64,000 nt of DNA, taken from Brachionus plicatilis (Eukaryota; Rotifera; Eurotatoria; Ploima; Brachionidae). The position numbers were made by a program, and so were the translations under genes. Of this stretch, positions 45,341 through 54,702 are shown piece by piece; the stretch's first letter is position 1; each line of letters opens with the position of its first letter. The notes under the pieces are model-generated. The model saw only the letters and a list, made by a program, of their open reading frames with translations. It was not told the origin of the DNA and ran no database searches. The DNA lies in NCBI GenBank assembly GCA_010279815.1, contig QEOQ01000389.1:236651-300650 (forward strand), in the 5' to 3' direction.

Positions 45341-45786
45341 CATTCTTCATTCACACAATTAATTTTAAACTTTTAGAAAAAAATTTATTTAATTTTTTTA
45401 CACTTTTTACACTAATTAATTGTTTATCAAAATATTTAAGATTTCTGCGATTTTTTCCTCTAATTTTTATTTTATTTTTACTTTATTGTTATATTTGGGA
45501 AACAAACTAGAAATTATATATAATTTATTTTTATTTTTTATTTAATTTTTTGAAGGAGATTCAGTTAGGCGCAAAAAAAAATAAAGAGATTAATTTTCGA
45601 GAATTCCTCTAATAAAATAAAACTTTTTTAAGGCTAAAAATCTATTAAAAAGTCTTATCTAATCTAAACATAAAAAGAAAATATTGACTTAAAAATAAAA
45701 AAAATATAAAATGAAAATTAAAAAGTTCTTAGGTAAAAAAAATGAATTAAATTTCACCTCCAATGTTTGATGAACGAAAAAAACGT

Positions 45787-45970
45787 TGTAGTTCAGGGTT
45801 AAACTTACCACATATATCACATCATAGTTTTATAGCGTGGCACTATCAAATAAATTAAAATGAAGATTATGTCTTCTCAGTCTTTATTCAAAAATCTAAC
45901 TTAAACTAAAATACAACATAAATATATAAAGAGAGAGAGAGACAGGGCCTGCGGTACATGAGGTGTTACA
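45787..45970 (-). mobile_element. Possible solo LTR
   Basis: On the minus strand it begins TGTAACACCTCATGTACCGC, passes a CT repeat, then TATATATTTATG, a candidate AATAAAG near the middle, and ends ...CTGAACTACA, giving TG...CA borders. No 5-base duplication is evident and no internal retroelement sequence lies alongside. An alternative is an unrelated GC-richer insert. Confidence 0.28.
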
Positions 45971-47540
45971 ATAGCTTATTTTACTATATTAATTTTTTTA
46001 TTTTATTTTATTTTTTTATTTTTTTTATATAAAGGATTTTATTTTAATAATAAAGGTAAATATTAAATGGGAGGATTCATTTTGAAAATTTATTGCACAC
46101 AAATTTAAAGCTTATTTGGTAATAAAAAATAGAGGCAAACTATTATGTTCGATTAGAGATTTTTTCATCATGTAAAAATATAGAAAAAAGCTAGGAATAA
46201 ATATCTTTGATGATTATTATAAATTAAACTAAAAAAACACTGGATCCTAAATAAAAATTTTATAAATTTTTTAAAATAAAATAAAACCTTTATTATTTTC
46301 CACATTGTTTACAATAAAATGGGTTCTCTAGTTTCTTTAACAAGTATATGTGCCTCAAGACGATCATTGAAAGATTAAGGTAAATGTAATAGATCACATT
46401 GGTTATAAATACCAAATATAGTCAACCATCTTTAATCGGAACACAAAGAAAAATTTTAAAAAAATTCGGATTAAAAAAACCAAATTTTTAATGTTACAGA
46501 AATTGCGAATTTATAATTAGAAAAATAACAAATCGAAATTTTTTTAAACTTTAGCAAAATTATCTAAAATTGTTTGTTTCTCAATTAACTGAGAAAATCT
46601 TATCTTATTAACTAAATTAATAAATTTATTAAGATCTTCATCAAAACATTTGTTTTGTTCGTTGAACTTAATTACCTTAATTAAAATGGCGCTCGCAATT
46701 ATTCGTTGTAACAGCATGTGTTCCCCAAGGCTAAGTTATTAATCCTTTAATATGTTTATCAATGAAATTCCTAAAAGAAATTGAAAAAATGATTTCTCTT
46801 CTTTTTGTTGACGATCTTGTCAAATTTTTTATTTTTAAGAAAAGGAAAAATCTAGAAAAAAAGATGAACAAATACCTCAACAAGCTTGAACAATAAATTC
46901 GATGATTTTTAATTATTCTTGAAACTCATGACAATCATTTTGCTTGAGTAAATGCACACTTATTTGGAAAATTGAAGTTTAAGATCAAGATCAATAGATG
47001 TAATATTTTTTTTAATAATAGAGAAAAAATAAATTTTTCAAAAGCAATTACTTGACATCTCATGTCAAGTTTATATTCATATTTAAAATTTTAAAATGTC
47101 CCTTTTTATTGAACTTTAATAAGTTAAAATATTTTAATTGATTTTAATAAAAACTTACTTTTAAAGACAAGAAAATTAACTTTTTTAAAATTTATAATTT
47201 ATTTAAGTGAAAAAATACAATTATATCAGTTTGAGTGAATGGATATAAGAGTTATAAATTTGAATTTTTGAATTAACTTAACCTGAATTATTTAAATTGT
47301 TGATTGTTTTTGTTAAATAAAGTAGAGATCAATAATTTTGACGTTAATTTGATAATGAACCGCTATTAGACATAATATGTCAAGTAAAGTCTAGTAATTA
47401 TTTCTTTAAAATTATCAAAATCATTTGATTAATTAAGTTTTAAAATTTCAAATGATCGTTTTGATCTTACAATTTGATCTGAAACTTCAATTTGCCACTT
47501 ATTTTACCTTTTTTTTATTTATTTAATTTTTTTTTCAAAC
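45971..47540. other. No gene; possible pogo-like end
   Basis: AT-rich. Near 46428-46490, TAGTCAACCATCTTTAATCG and ATTCGGATTAAAA resemble the TTAATCCG-type ends of pogo/Tigger transposons, but no partner end was found. Confidence 0.3.
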
Positions 47541-47586
47541 CTGAAGGACCTTAAGCTCGGCAAAGATAAACGAACAAATAAATAAC
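47541..47586 (+). mobile_element. LINE 3' end, plus orientation
   Basis: CTGAAGGACCTTAAGCTCGG CAAAGATAAACGAACAAATAAATAA is the plus-strand form of the terminus seen inverted at 737, 9092 and 62146 (CTGAAGGAGCATTAGCTCG..ACAGATAAATAAA). Confidence 0.5.
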
Positions 47587-47618
47587 GATTTCTGATAAAT
47601 ATATATTATTATATATAT

Positions 47619-47842
47619 TTGGTATAATTCAAAACGGCCAATTCAAGATTCAAAATTTTTGAAAAAATGTCTTTTTTTTCTAAAAATCGAAAATTTAAGA
47701 AAGTTTTATTTTTTCATAAATTGGTTAAAAAATTGTTATTTTTAAATTGTTATAGAAAAAACTTAAATTTTCGATTTTTCGAAAAAAAAGACATTTTTTC
47801 AAAAATTTTGAATTTTGAATTGGCCGTTTTGAATTTTACCAA
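47619..47842. repeat. 224-bp palindrome with ~80-bp arms
   Basis: The left arm (TTGGTATAATTCAAAACGGC ... GTCTTTTTTTTCTAAAAATC ... GAAAATTTAAG) is reverse-complementary to the right arm with very few mismatches, around a loop of about 60 bases. The open frame at 47667-47903 is just this repeat translated. It may be a miniature foldback element. Confidence 0.75.
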
Positions 47843-48107
47843 GTTTTACCAAAATTGTCACAAAATCCTAAAAATTGACGTAATTTTTCGTAAAATACTG
47901 TAATCAATTCACCACTGTATTATGAAAATGCAACGAATTTTTATTGATCCAAACTATTAGGAAAGTTAACAAGAGGAAAAAACAACAATAAATAGGCTTT
48001 CTCAAATATTATTCTTAGCTAGACAAAATGAGCAATGAGGAAGTGTAATTAGTTTATTAGCCCTTAGAAGAGAAATAAATAGAAACATATTCGATAATTA
48101 TGGGAAA

Positions 48108-48510
48108 TTTATTTATTTATTTATTTATTATGCTCTTAAGCTGAGGCCGTAATTCGACCACTTGCCCCGTCAAATAAGGTGGCGTTGTATTTTTAAAATT
48201 CTCCGATTAAATAAATAAAAAAAAAAAAAAAATTGTAGAAAAAATTGAGTAAATGAATATAAAAGAATAAAATTTAAGTATAAAAAAATAAAACAAACAA
48301 AAATAGTTCAATTATTATCAGACATTTAAATTAGAATAAAATAATTTTATAGAAATTTCATGTTTAATTTATCCTATTGTATCTTAAAAGACCATAAATG
48401 TTCTCTGTTTGGCGCTCCTGCTTATTGAAAACTTTTTTTAGTTCTTCGAAAACTGTGTTATTTTTCTTGGGCGTCTCAAATTCCAACTCAGTAACATACC
48501 CATAATATTA
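48108..48510 (-). mobile_element. 3' untranslated end of LINE-A
   Basis: On the minus strand the sequence after the coding relic runs to GCCACCTTATTTGACGGGGC, AAGTGGTCGAATTACGGCCT, CAGCTTAAGAGCATAATAAA and a TAAATAAATAAAT tail (48108-48129). It is clearly homologous to the 3' end of LINE-B at 50340-50410 (CCCCTTATTTTACGGGTCAC ... GCAAGTGGTCGGCGATCGGC), so A and B are of one LINE family. Confidence 0.75.
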
Positions 48511-49268
48511 TCATTTATCTATCAGATCCATGCTGCTCTCATACTCTATTTCATTCAGTAAATCAAGAGTATTACTAATATAATCCTTGTCATTCTCGAC
48601 ACTAAATAACTCTTTTATGATTGATTTAGTAAATTCATTTTCCAAAAGCCTTTCAAAAAATTCTATATGCATTTGTTTGAGCCTAACGTGAGTCTTCTTA
48701 ACGTTGTTTATTAGCCTAAGATTAGTTGTTCTGCATCGTTTGGGTATGTAGTACACGTATCTTAACAAGTTGTTATCAAGCCTCGTAACTGCGCTCATAT
48801 TTGTAAAGCAGATTGTTTCCATACCATACATTAGGACTGGCAGAATATACGTCTTGTACAAATATCCCTTTAGAAATGGACAAGTGTTTTCTGTAAGGAT
48901 TTCTAAATTCTTAAGTTTTTTTTGCTTCTAAATGATTTTGATCGCTATTTTGCTCATTAAACTCAACTCCCAGATACTTCATGCTTGTAACTCTGCGTAT
49001 TTTTCCTCGTTCTAGTGTAAGCTCGTCTTGCCACCAATCATCCCTTCTATCAGCAGCGGTTCTTGTCTTTTTACAACTAAAAATGATGTATACCGTTTTG
49101 CTCGGATTAAATTTTATGATAAGTAACTATTTCTAACAACGACTGTAATACTTTTTTTGTCTGACTCATAAGCAAAAGGTCATCCGCGTACGCGATAACG
49201 TCAATCTTGACTGTGCTCAATTTTATTCCACTTTCACTCTTTGCGATATCTATTAATATTTCTTCTAT
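48511..49268 (-). pseudogene. LINE-A reverse transcriptase, 3' part (frameshifted)
   Basis: The minus strand from 49268 encodes LYIEEILIDIAKSESGIKL, then VIAYADDLLLMSQTKK with the catalytic YADD near 49181-49193. Frame shifts follow, then FNPSKTVYIIFSCKKTRTAA, RRDDWWQDELTLERGKIRRV, TSMKYLGVEFNEQ, and after another shift LYKTYILPVLMYGMETICF and IPKRCRTTNLRLI to the stop at 48511. This is the palm, thumb and C-terminal part of a Jockey/CR1-like LINE. At least two frameshifts make it dead. Its 5' continuation lies beyond two nested insertions, at 51183-51404. Confidence 0.85.
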
Positions 49269-49282
49269 ATATAAGGAAAAGA
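49269..49282. repeat. Target-site duplication of LINE-B, left copy
   Basis: ATATAAGGAAAAGA; the identical 14 bases recur at 50411-50424 on the other side of LINE-B. Confidence 0.85.
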
Positions 49283-50175
49283 AAATCAGCATATTGCTCT
49301 ATGCTGACGATATAGTTGTTATTAGCAACACCAAAAATGGTTGCCAGGAACAGCTAAACGCAATTTCTGAATATGGTAAAACCACTGGAATAAAATATAA
49401 TCCAGAAAAAACTCTTTATATGGCCTTTTATGACCGTATTAGTAAGGGAGCAAAAGATAGATTAATAGACACGTCTGATAATCCATTGACCCTAGATGGG
49501 AAGAAAATTAAGAGAGTCGATACAATGCGGTATCTTGGGTTCGAAATATCAGATGAGCTCAATAATTTTAAACATTGGAACAAGAGGAAGAGCCTAGCCA
49601 TAAATGCAGTGTCAAAACTGAAGACTCTGGGTTTAATAACAAATCAAATGCATCCAAATATGAAGGCCCATCTTTACAAGACCTATGTGAGGCCAGCTTT
49701 AACTTATGGATGTGAGAATATGAACATAAATGCGAGCTCACTGAATGACATAAAAAGAACAGAGGGTAACATAGTCAAAGGACTACTAAATATACCAAGG
49801 AGGTGTCGTACAACAAGCTTATTCTTGTCATTGAATATCATGCCTACGGATTACATCATCATAAACATTAAGGTTGACTTTTTCAATCGATTAATTGAAA
49901 ATGAATTCACTAAGAAGATGATGATTGAGCTAGCAAAACAACCGATTCCGAATGACTTCATTAGCGAAATCCTGGACATTACCAGAGAATTGGAAGAGGA
50001 AAACATGTCACTACAGGACAAATGCAAACTTGTTAAGCTGAATAACATTACTGAGTACCGTTCAAATCAAAAAAACGATGTCAAAGTCCAAAAGCTCAGA
50101 GATATATATAAGACAGGGAGTAAAGATAACATATCAGGCTTAATATTCCAGATTTGTAGATTTGATGTAGCTTAG
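49283..50175 (+). pseudogene. LINE-B ORF2 C-terminal part, open frame
   Basis: The frame is open from the insertion point to TAG at 50173-50175. It begins LLYADDIVVISNTKNGCQ (catalytic YADD at 49300-49311), then GIKYNPEKTLYMAFYDR, IKRVDTMRYLGFEIS, HLYKTYVRPALTYGCENMN, IVKGLLNIPRRCRTTS and FFNRLIENEFTKK, matching LINE-A block by block. The fingers, endonuclease and any ORF1 are absent, so it cannot work alone. Lack of frameshifts shows it is much younger than its host LINE-A. An upstream in-frame ATG at 49207 lies in antisense LINE-A sequence and is not its real start. Confidence 0.87.
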
Positions 50176-50410
50176 TTTTCACATCCTACAGTCTCTTATC
50201 AATCAAAAGTCAAACAACTAATTTTATTTTACATTGAATACCTAAAATTGTAACTATGGCACTTTTTTTTTTTTTTTCTTTTTTTTGGTAGCTTTTTTAC
50301 TCAATTTTGTAATTTTTTTTATATTTTTTATACTAAACACAGTGCCCCTTATTTTACGGGTCACTGAGCAAGTGGTCGGCGATCGGCCTTAGCTTAGAAT
50401 TAATAAATAA
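49283..50410 (+). mobile_element. LINE-B, 5'-truncated insertion within LINE-A
   Basis: Bounded by the 14-bp duplication. It starts abruptly just before the RT catalytic box, runs through the ORF2 stop at 50175 and a 3' untranslated region, and ends in AATTAATAAATAA at 50410. The 5' truncation, short-repeat tail and long duplication are the signature of target-primed reverse transcription. Confidence 0.88.
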
Positions 50411-50424
50411 ATATAAGGAAAAGA
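50411..50424. repeat. Target-site duplication of LINE-B, right copy
   Basis: ATATAAGGAAAAGA, identical to 49269-49282. Its end overlaps the 8-bp duplication GAAAAGAG (50418-50425) of the next insertion, which therefore landed inside it. Confidence 0.85.
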
Positions 50425-50425
50425 G

Positions 50426-51182
50426 GGGTCTATTGCAATATGTGACCATTGATTCCTACTTAATTATGTGATCAGGACTATTCACCTATTAAGTGACCAG
50501 TAAATAAGTGTCCAAAAAAAATTAAAGATTAAAAAAACATGGTCACATAAATTTGTTTTTGGTCACTTAAATTTTTTATTGGTCACCTAATAAATTTTTA
50601 TTAAATTATTTTAAACAATACGAAAATCAATAATAAAATTTAAAATTGAAAAAGTTGACTAAATTTTGCTTCGCTTTTTTAATTTTCATAAACAAAAATT
50701 TCTTAATAACTCTTTTGAAAAATTAAGCAATATAAATTTGCGTTTAAATTAAAAAAAAATTTAAATTTGAAAAGAAATAAAATGAACATTCAAGAGTTCG
50801 AAAAATTTAAAATATTCACTAAACTGAGCCAAATTGGTTTAATTGACGTACAAAAATTTTGCACTAATAAAAATTGTAAAAGTTTTGAAAAAGCATTAAG
50901 CCATGATTTGAGGAGCAGGAACAAATCAATGGGAAAGAGTTTAAAATTACATATTTCAAAAAAACACTAATTTTTTTTAGTTTCTTTATTTGGTCACATA
51001 ATTTAATATTTGGTCACATAACATAATAACTGGTCACATATTTTTTCACTTGGTCAGGTATAATTTTTTTTGGTCACTTATTTACTGGTCACTTAATAGG
51101 TGAACAGTCCTGATCACATAATTAAGTAGGAATCAATGGTCACATATTAAGTGACCAGCTGGTCACATATTGCAATAGACCC
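50426..51182. mobile_element. 757-bp DNA transposon with TIRs, GGTCAC motif arrays and 8-bp TSD
   Basis: The termini GGGTCTATTGCAATATGTGA and its exact reverse complement sit at the two ends, with inverted similarity for about 90-110 bases. GAAAAGAG flanks both sides (50418-50425, 51183-51190). A TGGTCACnTAAT core recurs many times: in mixed orientation at 50445-50590 and mostly forward at 50993-51175, again an array-ended layout. One short plus-strand frame (50767-50970) lies inside. GG termini with an 8-bp duplication would suit Merlin- or hAT/Mutator-type elements; I lean to a non-autonomous Merlin- or Mutator-like element without certainty. Confidence 0.85.
50767..50970 (+). CDS. 67-aa frame inside the GGTCAC transposon
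   Basis: Starts MKRNKMNIQEFEKFKIFTKL and contains LIDVQKFCTNKNCKSFEKAL, then a basic stretch RSRNKSMGKSLKLHISKKH to a TAA. The CxxxxC pair after a LIDvQ-like stretch is faintly reminiscent of the N-terminal zinc ribbon of IS1016/Merlin-type transposases, but the second cysteine pair and the DDE catalytic part are missing. It could be a truncated transposase N-terminus or an accessory peptide. It spans the middle of the element, between the motif arrays. Confidence 0.35.
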   Translation: MKRNKMNIQEFEKFKIFTKLSQIGLIDVQKFCTNKNCKSFEKALSHDLRSRNKSMGKSLKLHISKKH

Positions 51183-51404
51183 GAAAAGAGTTTTGGTGAA
51201 GCTTTGCCACCTTGTCTTACTCCAGCTGTAGTCTTGAATGCTGTTGAGTAATCGCCACCCATTTATTTTCTGATCGATGGAACTCAATAACCATACTTTT
51301 TTTGAGGTTTTTTCGAAAAAGAGGAAGTAACAAAAGCTGATTACACAGTTTATTAACCTCATACAGCATTGATTCCTTCTAGAAAAGCCATTATTTAATT
51401 TCAC
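51183..51404 (-). pseudogene. LINE-A reverse transcriptase, upstream part
   Basis: On the minus strand a frame reads DYSTAFKTTAGVRQGGKASP KLF up to the insertion junction at 51183. GVRQGG..SP.LF is the RT domain block just before the LYIEE...YADD block, which resumes at 49268; removing both insertions and their duplications joins them in frame. The upstream sequence to about 51404 is degenerate, with stops in every frame, and similarity fades near 51410, so the 5' part of LINE-A is missing. Confidence 0.8.
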
Positions 51405-51410
51405 CTAATT

Positions 51411-51821
51411 TTAAATTATTTAGACAGCTAAATTTAAATTATTTTAAATTTTTACAGGCTTACAAAAATTTTTTTTTGTTAATAGACAATATTTTTAGGC
51501 CACATTTTATTCAAAATCAATTCATAGGTTTAAAGGTAAGTTATATAATTTTTTAGAATTAAAATGATTGATGTTTGTATTAAAAAGCAAAAAATAATTT
51601 AATTTATAGATATTTGAATACATCAATATTTACGTATATCAATATCAATAATCATCTTTATAGCTATTAATGAGCAAAAAAATGCAGATGTTAAGCTTTA
51701 ATAATATTATAAAGAATGATAGTCAGATAGTTTTGATAATATTACTAAAATCAAATTTAAAAAATTTTAATTTAAAGTTTAATGGACGTCAGTAAACGTC
51801 ACCACAAATTTAGAAAAAAAA
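51411..51821. other. No gene seen
   Basis: AT-rich spacer between LINE-A and the next foldback. A short GACGTCAGTAAACGTCACC patch lies at 51785-51803. Confidence 0.45.
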
Positions 51822-52622
51822 TCACAAATACAGTAAAAATCTTCACTAATTTAGTAAAAAAATAACAAAATCAATAAACAATAAACTAATTCAGTTTATA
51901 ATATCTATTTCAGAAAAAGAGCACAAAAAATAAAAAAATATAACAAAATAAGATAAAAAAACACTAATTCTATTAAATCATAACTTTATTTTAATTTTAT
52001 TTACTAATTAAGTAAAAAAAAATTACATAAAAAAAATAAAAAAATTACCTTTTTTTTTTGTACAACCATTAGGACAATAAAAACCTTTTTTTTTAATATT
52101 TTTGCGTTACACTTCTCACAACTTATTTGAATGCTTGAGCTTTTGATTTCATTTGTTTTCTCCATTAATGTCAATTTCTTTGTTTGAAACTAGCTCAGAT
52201 AGTTTAAATTCGAATGCAGATTTTGTTTTGATAGGAGCTCCTCTTGCTTAAAGGAATATCCAGACCTATCTTATCAAAATTCATTAATTTCAATCTATAA
52301 GCACAAGCTATTATGTGGTTACAAAAATAATTTTTTAACGCAAAAATGCTAAAAAAAAAGGTTTTTATTGTCCAAATGGTTGTACTAAAAAAATAGGTAA
52401 TTTTTTTATTTTTTTTATGTAATTTTTTTTTACTTAATTAGTGAATAAAATAAAAATAAAGTTATGATTTAGTAGAATTAGTGTTTTTTCATCTTATTTT
52501 GTTATATTTTTTTATTTTTTGTGTTCTTTTTTCTGAAATAGATATTATAAACTGAATTAGTTTATTGTTTATTGATTTTGTTATTTTTTTACTAAATTAG
52601 TGAAGATTTTTACTGGATTTGT
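51822..52622. mobile_element. ~800-bp foldback element with ~290-bp near-perfect arms
   Basis: The left arm (about 51822-52106) and right arm (about 52330-52622) are reverse complements with only scattered differences, sharing for instance AAAAATCTTCACTAATTTAG and AAACTAATTCAGTTTATAAT. Within each arm an ACTAATTnAGT-like motif recurs about five times, so the arms are themselves motif arrays. The roughly 220-base loop and inner arm carry a minus-strand MULE-type coding relic. No target duplication is evident. Confidence 0.75.
52023..52345 (-). pseudogene. C-terminal relic of a Mutator-like transposase (half SWIM finger plus zinc knuckle)
   Basis: Reading the minus strand from 52345: ALKNYFCNHIIACAYRLKLM, NFDKIGLDIPLSKR. 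After a shift comes GAPIKTKSAFEFKLSELVSN; after another, TNEIKSSSIQISCEKCNAKI; and across an A9 run in the next frame, GFYCPNGCTKKKG. CNH is the CxH half of a SWIM finger (compare CKH at 13747-14098), followed by a KRGxPxKTK basic tail and a CxxC...CxxxC zinc motif. The CxC half and the catalytic domain are missing, and three frameshifts make it dead. The second arm repeats the CPNGC end (around 52350-52375). Confidence 0.55.
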
Positions 52623-53152
52623 GGATAGATATTATTTATGCTCAAGTTTAATTGTGTTATTTTATTAAGTTAAAATTGTCGTAAATGCATATCGGAAGTG
52701 ACTTTTCCGGAAAGGTCTGCTATTTGTTTCTTAATCACAAAGCTTATGAGTAAAAATTTCTAATTTTATTTTTTAATTATTTATTTTTGATATTCCCTCG
52801 ATTAGTTACCTACTTTTACATTAGTTAAAACTTAAATTTCTAATTAAATAGAGTATAAGGTGAGGAGAATATTTCGATTCACCTCTTTTTTTTCAATGCA
52901 TCGGAATATTTCAATTTTTAAGGAATAATTATAGTAAAAATAACTGCCAAATTAAATTCATTTTATTTGACTTCCTCTTAAATTTTTTGTAAAAAAAATT
53001 TATTAATTTTTAATAATCAAGAATAAATGTAAATAATATATTTAATCATAGTATTTTTTTATTTAGAGTTTATTTTATAAATTAATGATACCTTTAATTA
53101 ATGAAAATATTTTAATACTAATGAATTTATTTAAAAAAAAATACATATTTAT
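52623..53152. other. No gene seen; downstream flank of GPCR 3
   Basis: AT-rich. A GC-richer patch at 52685-52750 (ATCGGAAGTGACTTTTCCGG) has no frame. The 3' flank of the receptor at 53153 shares nothing obvious with that of the receptor at 32095. Confidence 0.45.
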
Positions 53153-54295
53153 TCAAAAGTGGTTACTTAAAACCGAGCATTTAGAGGTTCTTCTATGATA
53201 ATCTAATGAATTTGTTTTAAAAAATATCAACTTTTTATAACTGTAACAAAATTTTTTTGATAAAAAGCTGTATACAATCGGGTTAGTTGCACTGTTGATA
53301 TAGTAAAATATTCTACAAGTGACATTCAGAATCCAATAAAGCTTAAAGCCAATTTTCTGGTAAAATCCATCAATTCTATAAGCAAATAAGTTGAGCAAAT
53401 TCCAAATCTTGAGCGGAAAAATACACACATAAAAAGTTACCAACACAATCATTAACATAATAATGAGTTGCTGCCGTTGTTTTACATGCTTGTTCATCAA
53501 TGATTGATTGATGTTTGGATTAAATGAAACTTTTTTATCCTCATCTTCACTTTTTGTTAATTTTAAGAGGCGATCTTGCTGTATTTTTTGCTTGCTTGAC
53601 TTGGAGAATGAAGATAGTCTCAAAAATTTAGTGGAAACTTTTAACGACTTGAAAATTTTGTAATACATAAAAATCAGCACACTACCGATTAAAATGTAGA
53701 ATATAAAAGAATCTGTGACAATAAAATAAAGAGCCCATGTTTGATCTGCACGAGTAGCGCATTTGTATTCAAGCTGTTTGTTAGAGAACTTGGCCAGAGA
53801 ATAGCTGGTGAGAGCAATAAATGGTAGATTGGTAAGAAAGGACATCAACCAGATGATTGCTATTAGCTTTAGAGTACGCGATTGATTCATGAGTGATTTT
53901 ACGACCAGTGGTCGACATATCACGTAATATCTGTCACAGGTGATAAAAAATATTGATAGAATTGATGCAAATCCGGTGGTGTGTTCAATAAATGAGACAA
54001 GAAAACACCAAATTTTTCCAAAGTACCATCTTTCTTTGGCAAATAGATCATGAATTCCAGATGGTACATTTGTGAACAAAAGAAGCAAGTCGGCAACTGA
54101 AAGATTAGCCAGCAAATAGTTGGTAAAGTTTCTCAAGTCCTTGTCGATTAGAATGACACTTATTACAAGAATGTTGCCAAAAACTCCTATAAAAAATATT
54201 AATGAATACAAAATGCTTCCGAATAGAATAATATCAAGAGGCATTTGAGTCTCTTGATTTGACAAGTTCAATTCATTTGAGTTGTTATTTAGCAT
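53153..54295 (-). CDS. Class A peptide-type GPCR, paralogue 3 (gene-conversion partner of paralogue 2)
   Basis: 380 residues, single exon, start at 54295. Residues 1-326 equal those of the receptor at 32095-33279 except L35F: the same N41, D69, C97, DRY 121-123, C179 and FPLKIW around P294. From about codon 323 the DNA and protein diverge: TM7 reads NVTCRIFYYINSATNPIVYS, closer in part to paralogue 1 (NVSCRILFYLNSSVNPFLYN), and the cytoplasmic tail is short and different (ending RRTSKCSVLSNHF). All structural motifs are intact, so it is probably functional. Identical ligand-facing helices 1-6 but distinct TM7 and tail suggest a shared or similar ligand with different regulation or coupling; that is inference. 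Confidence 0.93.
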   Translation of the reverse strand: MLNNNSNELNLSNQETQMPLDIILFGSILYSLIFFIGVFGNILVISVILIDKDLRNFTNYLLANLSVADLLLLFTNVPSGIHDLFAKERWYFGKIWCFLVSFIEHTTGFASILSIFFITCDRYYVICRPLVVKSLMNQSRTLKLIAIIWLMSFLTNLPFIALTSYSLAKFSNKQLEYKCATRADQTWALYFIVTDSFIFYILIGSVLIFMYYKIFKSLKVSTKFLRLSSFSKSSKQKIQQDRLLKLTKSEDEDKKVSFNPNINQSLMNKHVKQRQQLIIMLMIVLVTFYVCIFPLKIWNLLNLFAYRIDGFYQKIGFKLYWILNVTCRIFYYINSATNPIVYSFLSKKFCYSYKKLIFFKTNSLDYHRRTSKCSVLSNHF

Positions 54296-54667
54296 TTTAA
54301 ATTCAACTTTCTATTTTGTCTCATATTTTCTAAAAGTAAACAAAAAAATTTTAATCCTCAATTTTTGTCAGAAAAACTCTCTAAATTCTCTAATTAAAAA
54401 TGTCATTTTAAAGAAATTTGCTTTTATCTTATTTTTGCTTATCATTTAGAAAAAAAATAGAAAAGATAAATAATCAATAATGCTTCAAAATATCCACAAA
54501 GCATCTTCACAGTATTAATCATTTAAAGAATTAAGTAATGCAATCATTATTTAAAAATTTTAAAGAAAAATACTCAAACCATAATTAATCTAAAAACATT
54601 TTTCATTTTGGATTTTTTTCTATTTCAATAAATTGTTTTAAGAATTTTATTTGTATTTCGGAATTCT

Positions 54668-54702
54668 CAAAAGTATTAGAGTACGTGATTGATTAATGAA
54701 AA
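54668..54702 (-). pseudogene. Possible scrap of a receptor gene
   Basis: TTAGAGTACGTGATTGATTA ATGA matches TTAGAGTACGCGATTGATTC ATGA in the receptor at 53153-54295 (start of TM4, MNQSRTL) at 22 of 24 bases, in the same orientation, about 370 bases upstream of that gene's start. It could be a remnant of an older tandem copy; chance similarity is possible. Confidence 0.25.

Noticed and set aside
45328..45510. 60-residue hydrophobic frame
   Set aside because: Starts in the end of a foldback and translates T-rich sequence; apparent membrane helix is compositional.
47667..47903. 78-residue frame MSFFSKNRKFKK...
   Set aside because: It reads through the two arms of a palindrome and is Phe/Lys/Asn-rich; an artefact of the repeat.
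49207..49282. ATG at 49207 as the start of the plus-strand reverse transcriptase frame
   Set aside because: These bases are antisense LINE-A host sequence; LINE-B begins at 49283 after the 14-bp duplication, so the in-frame ATG is accidental.
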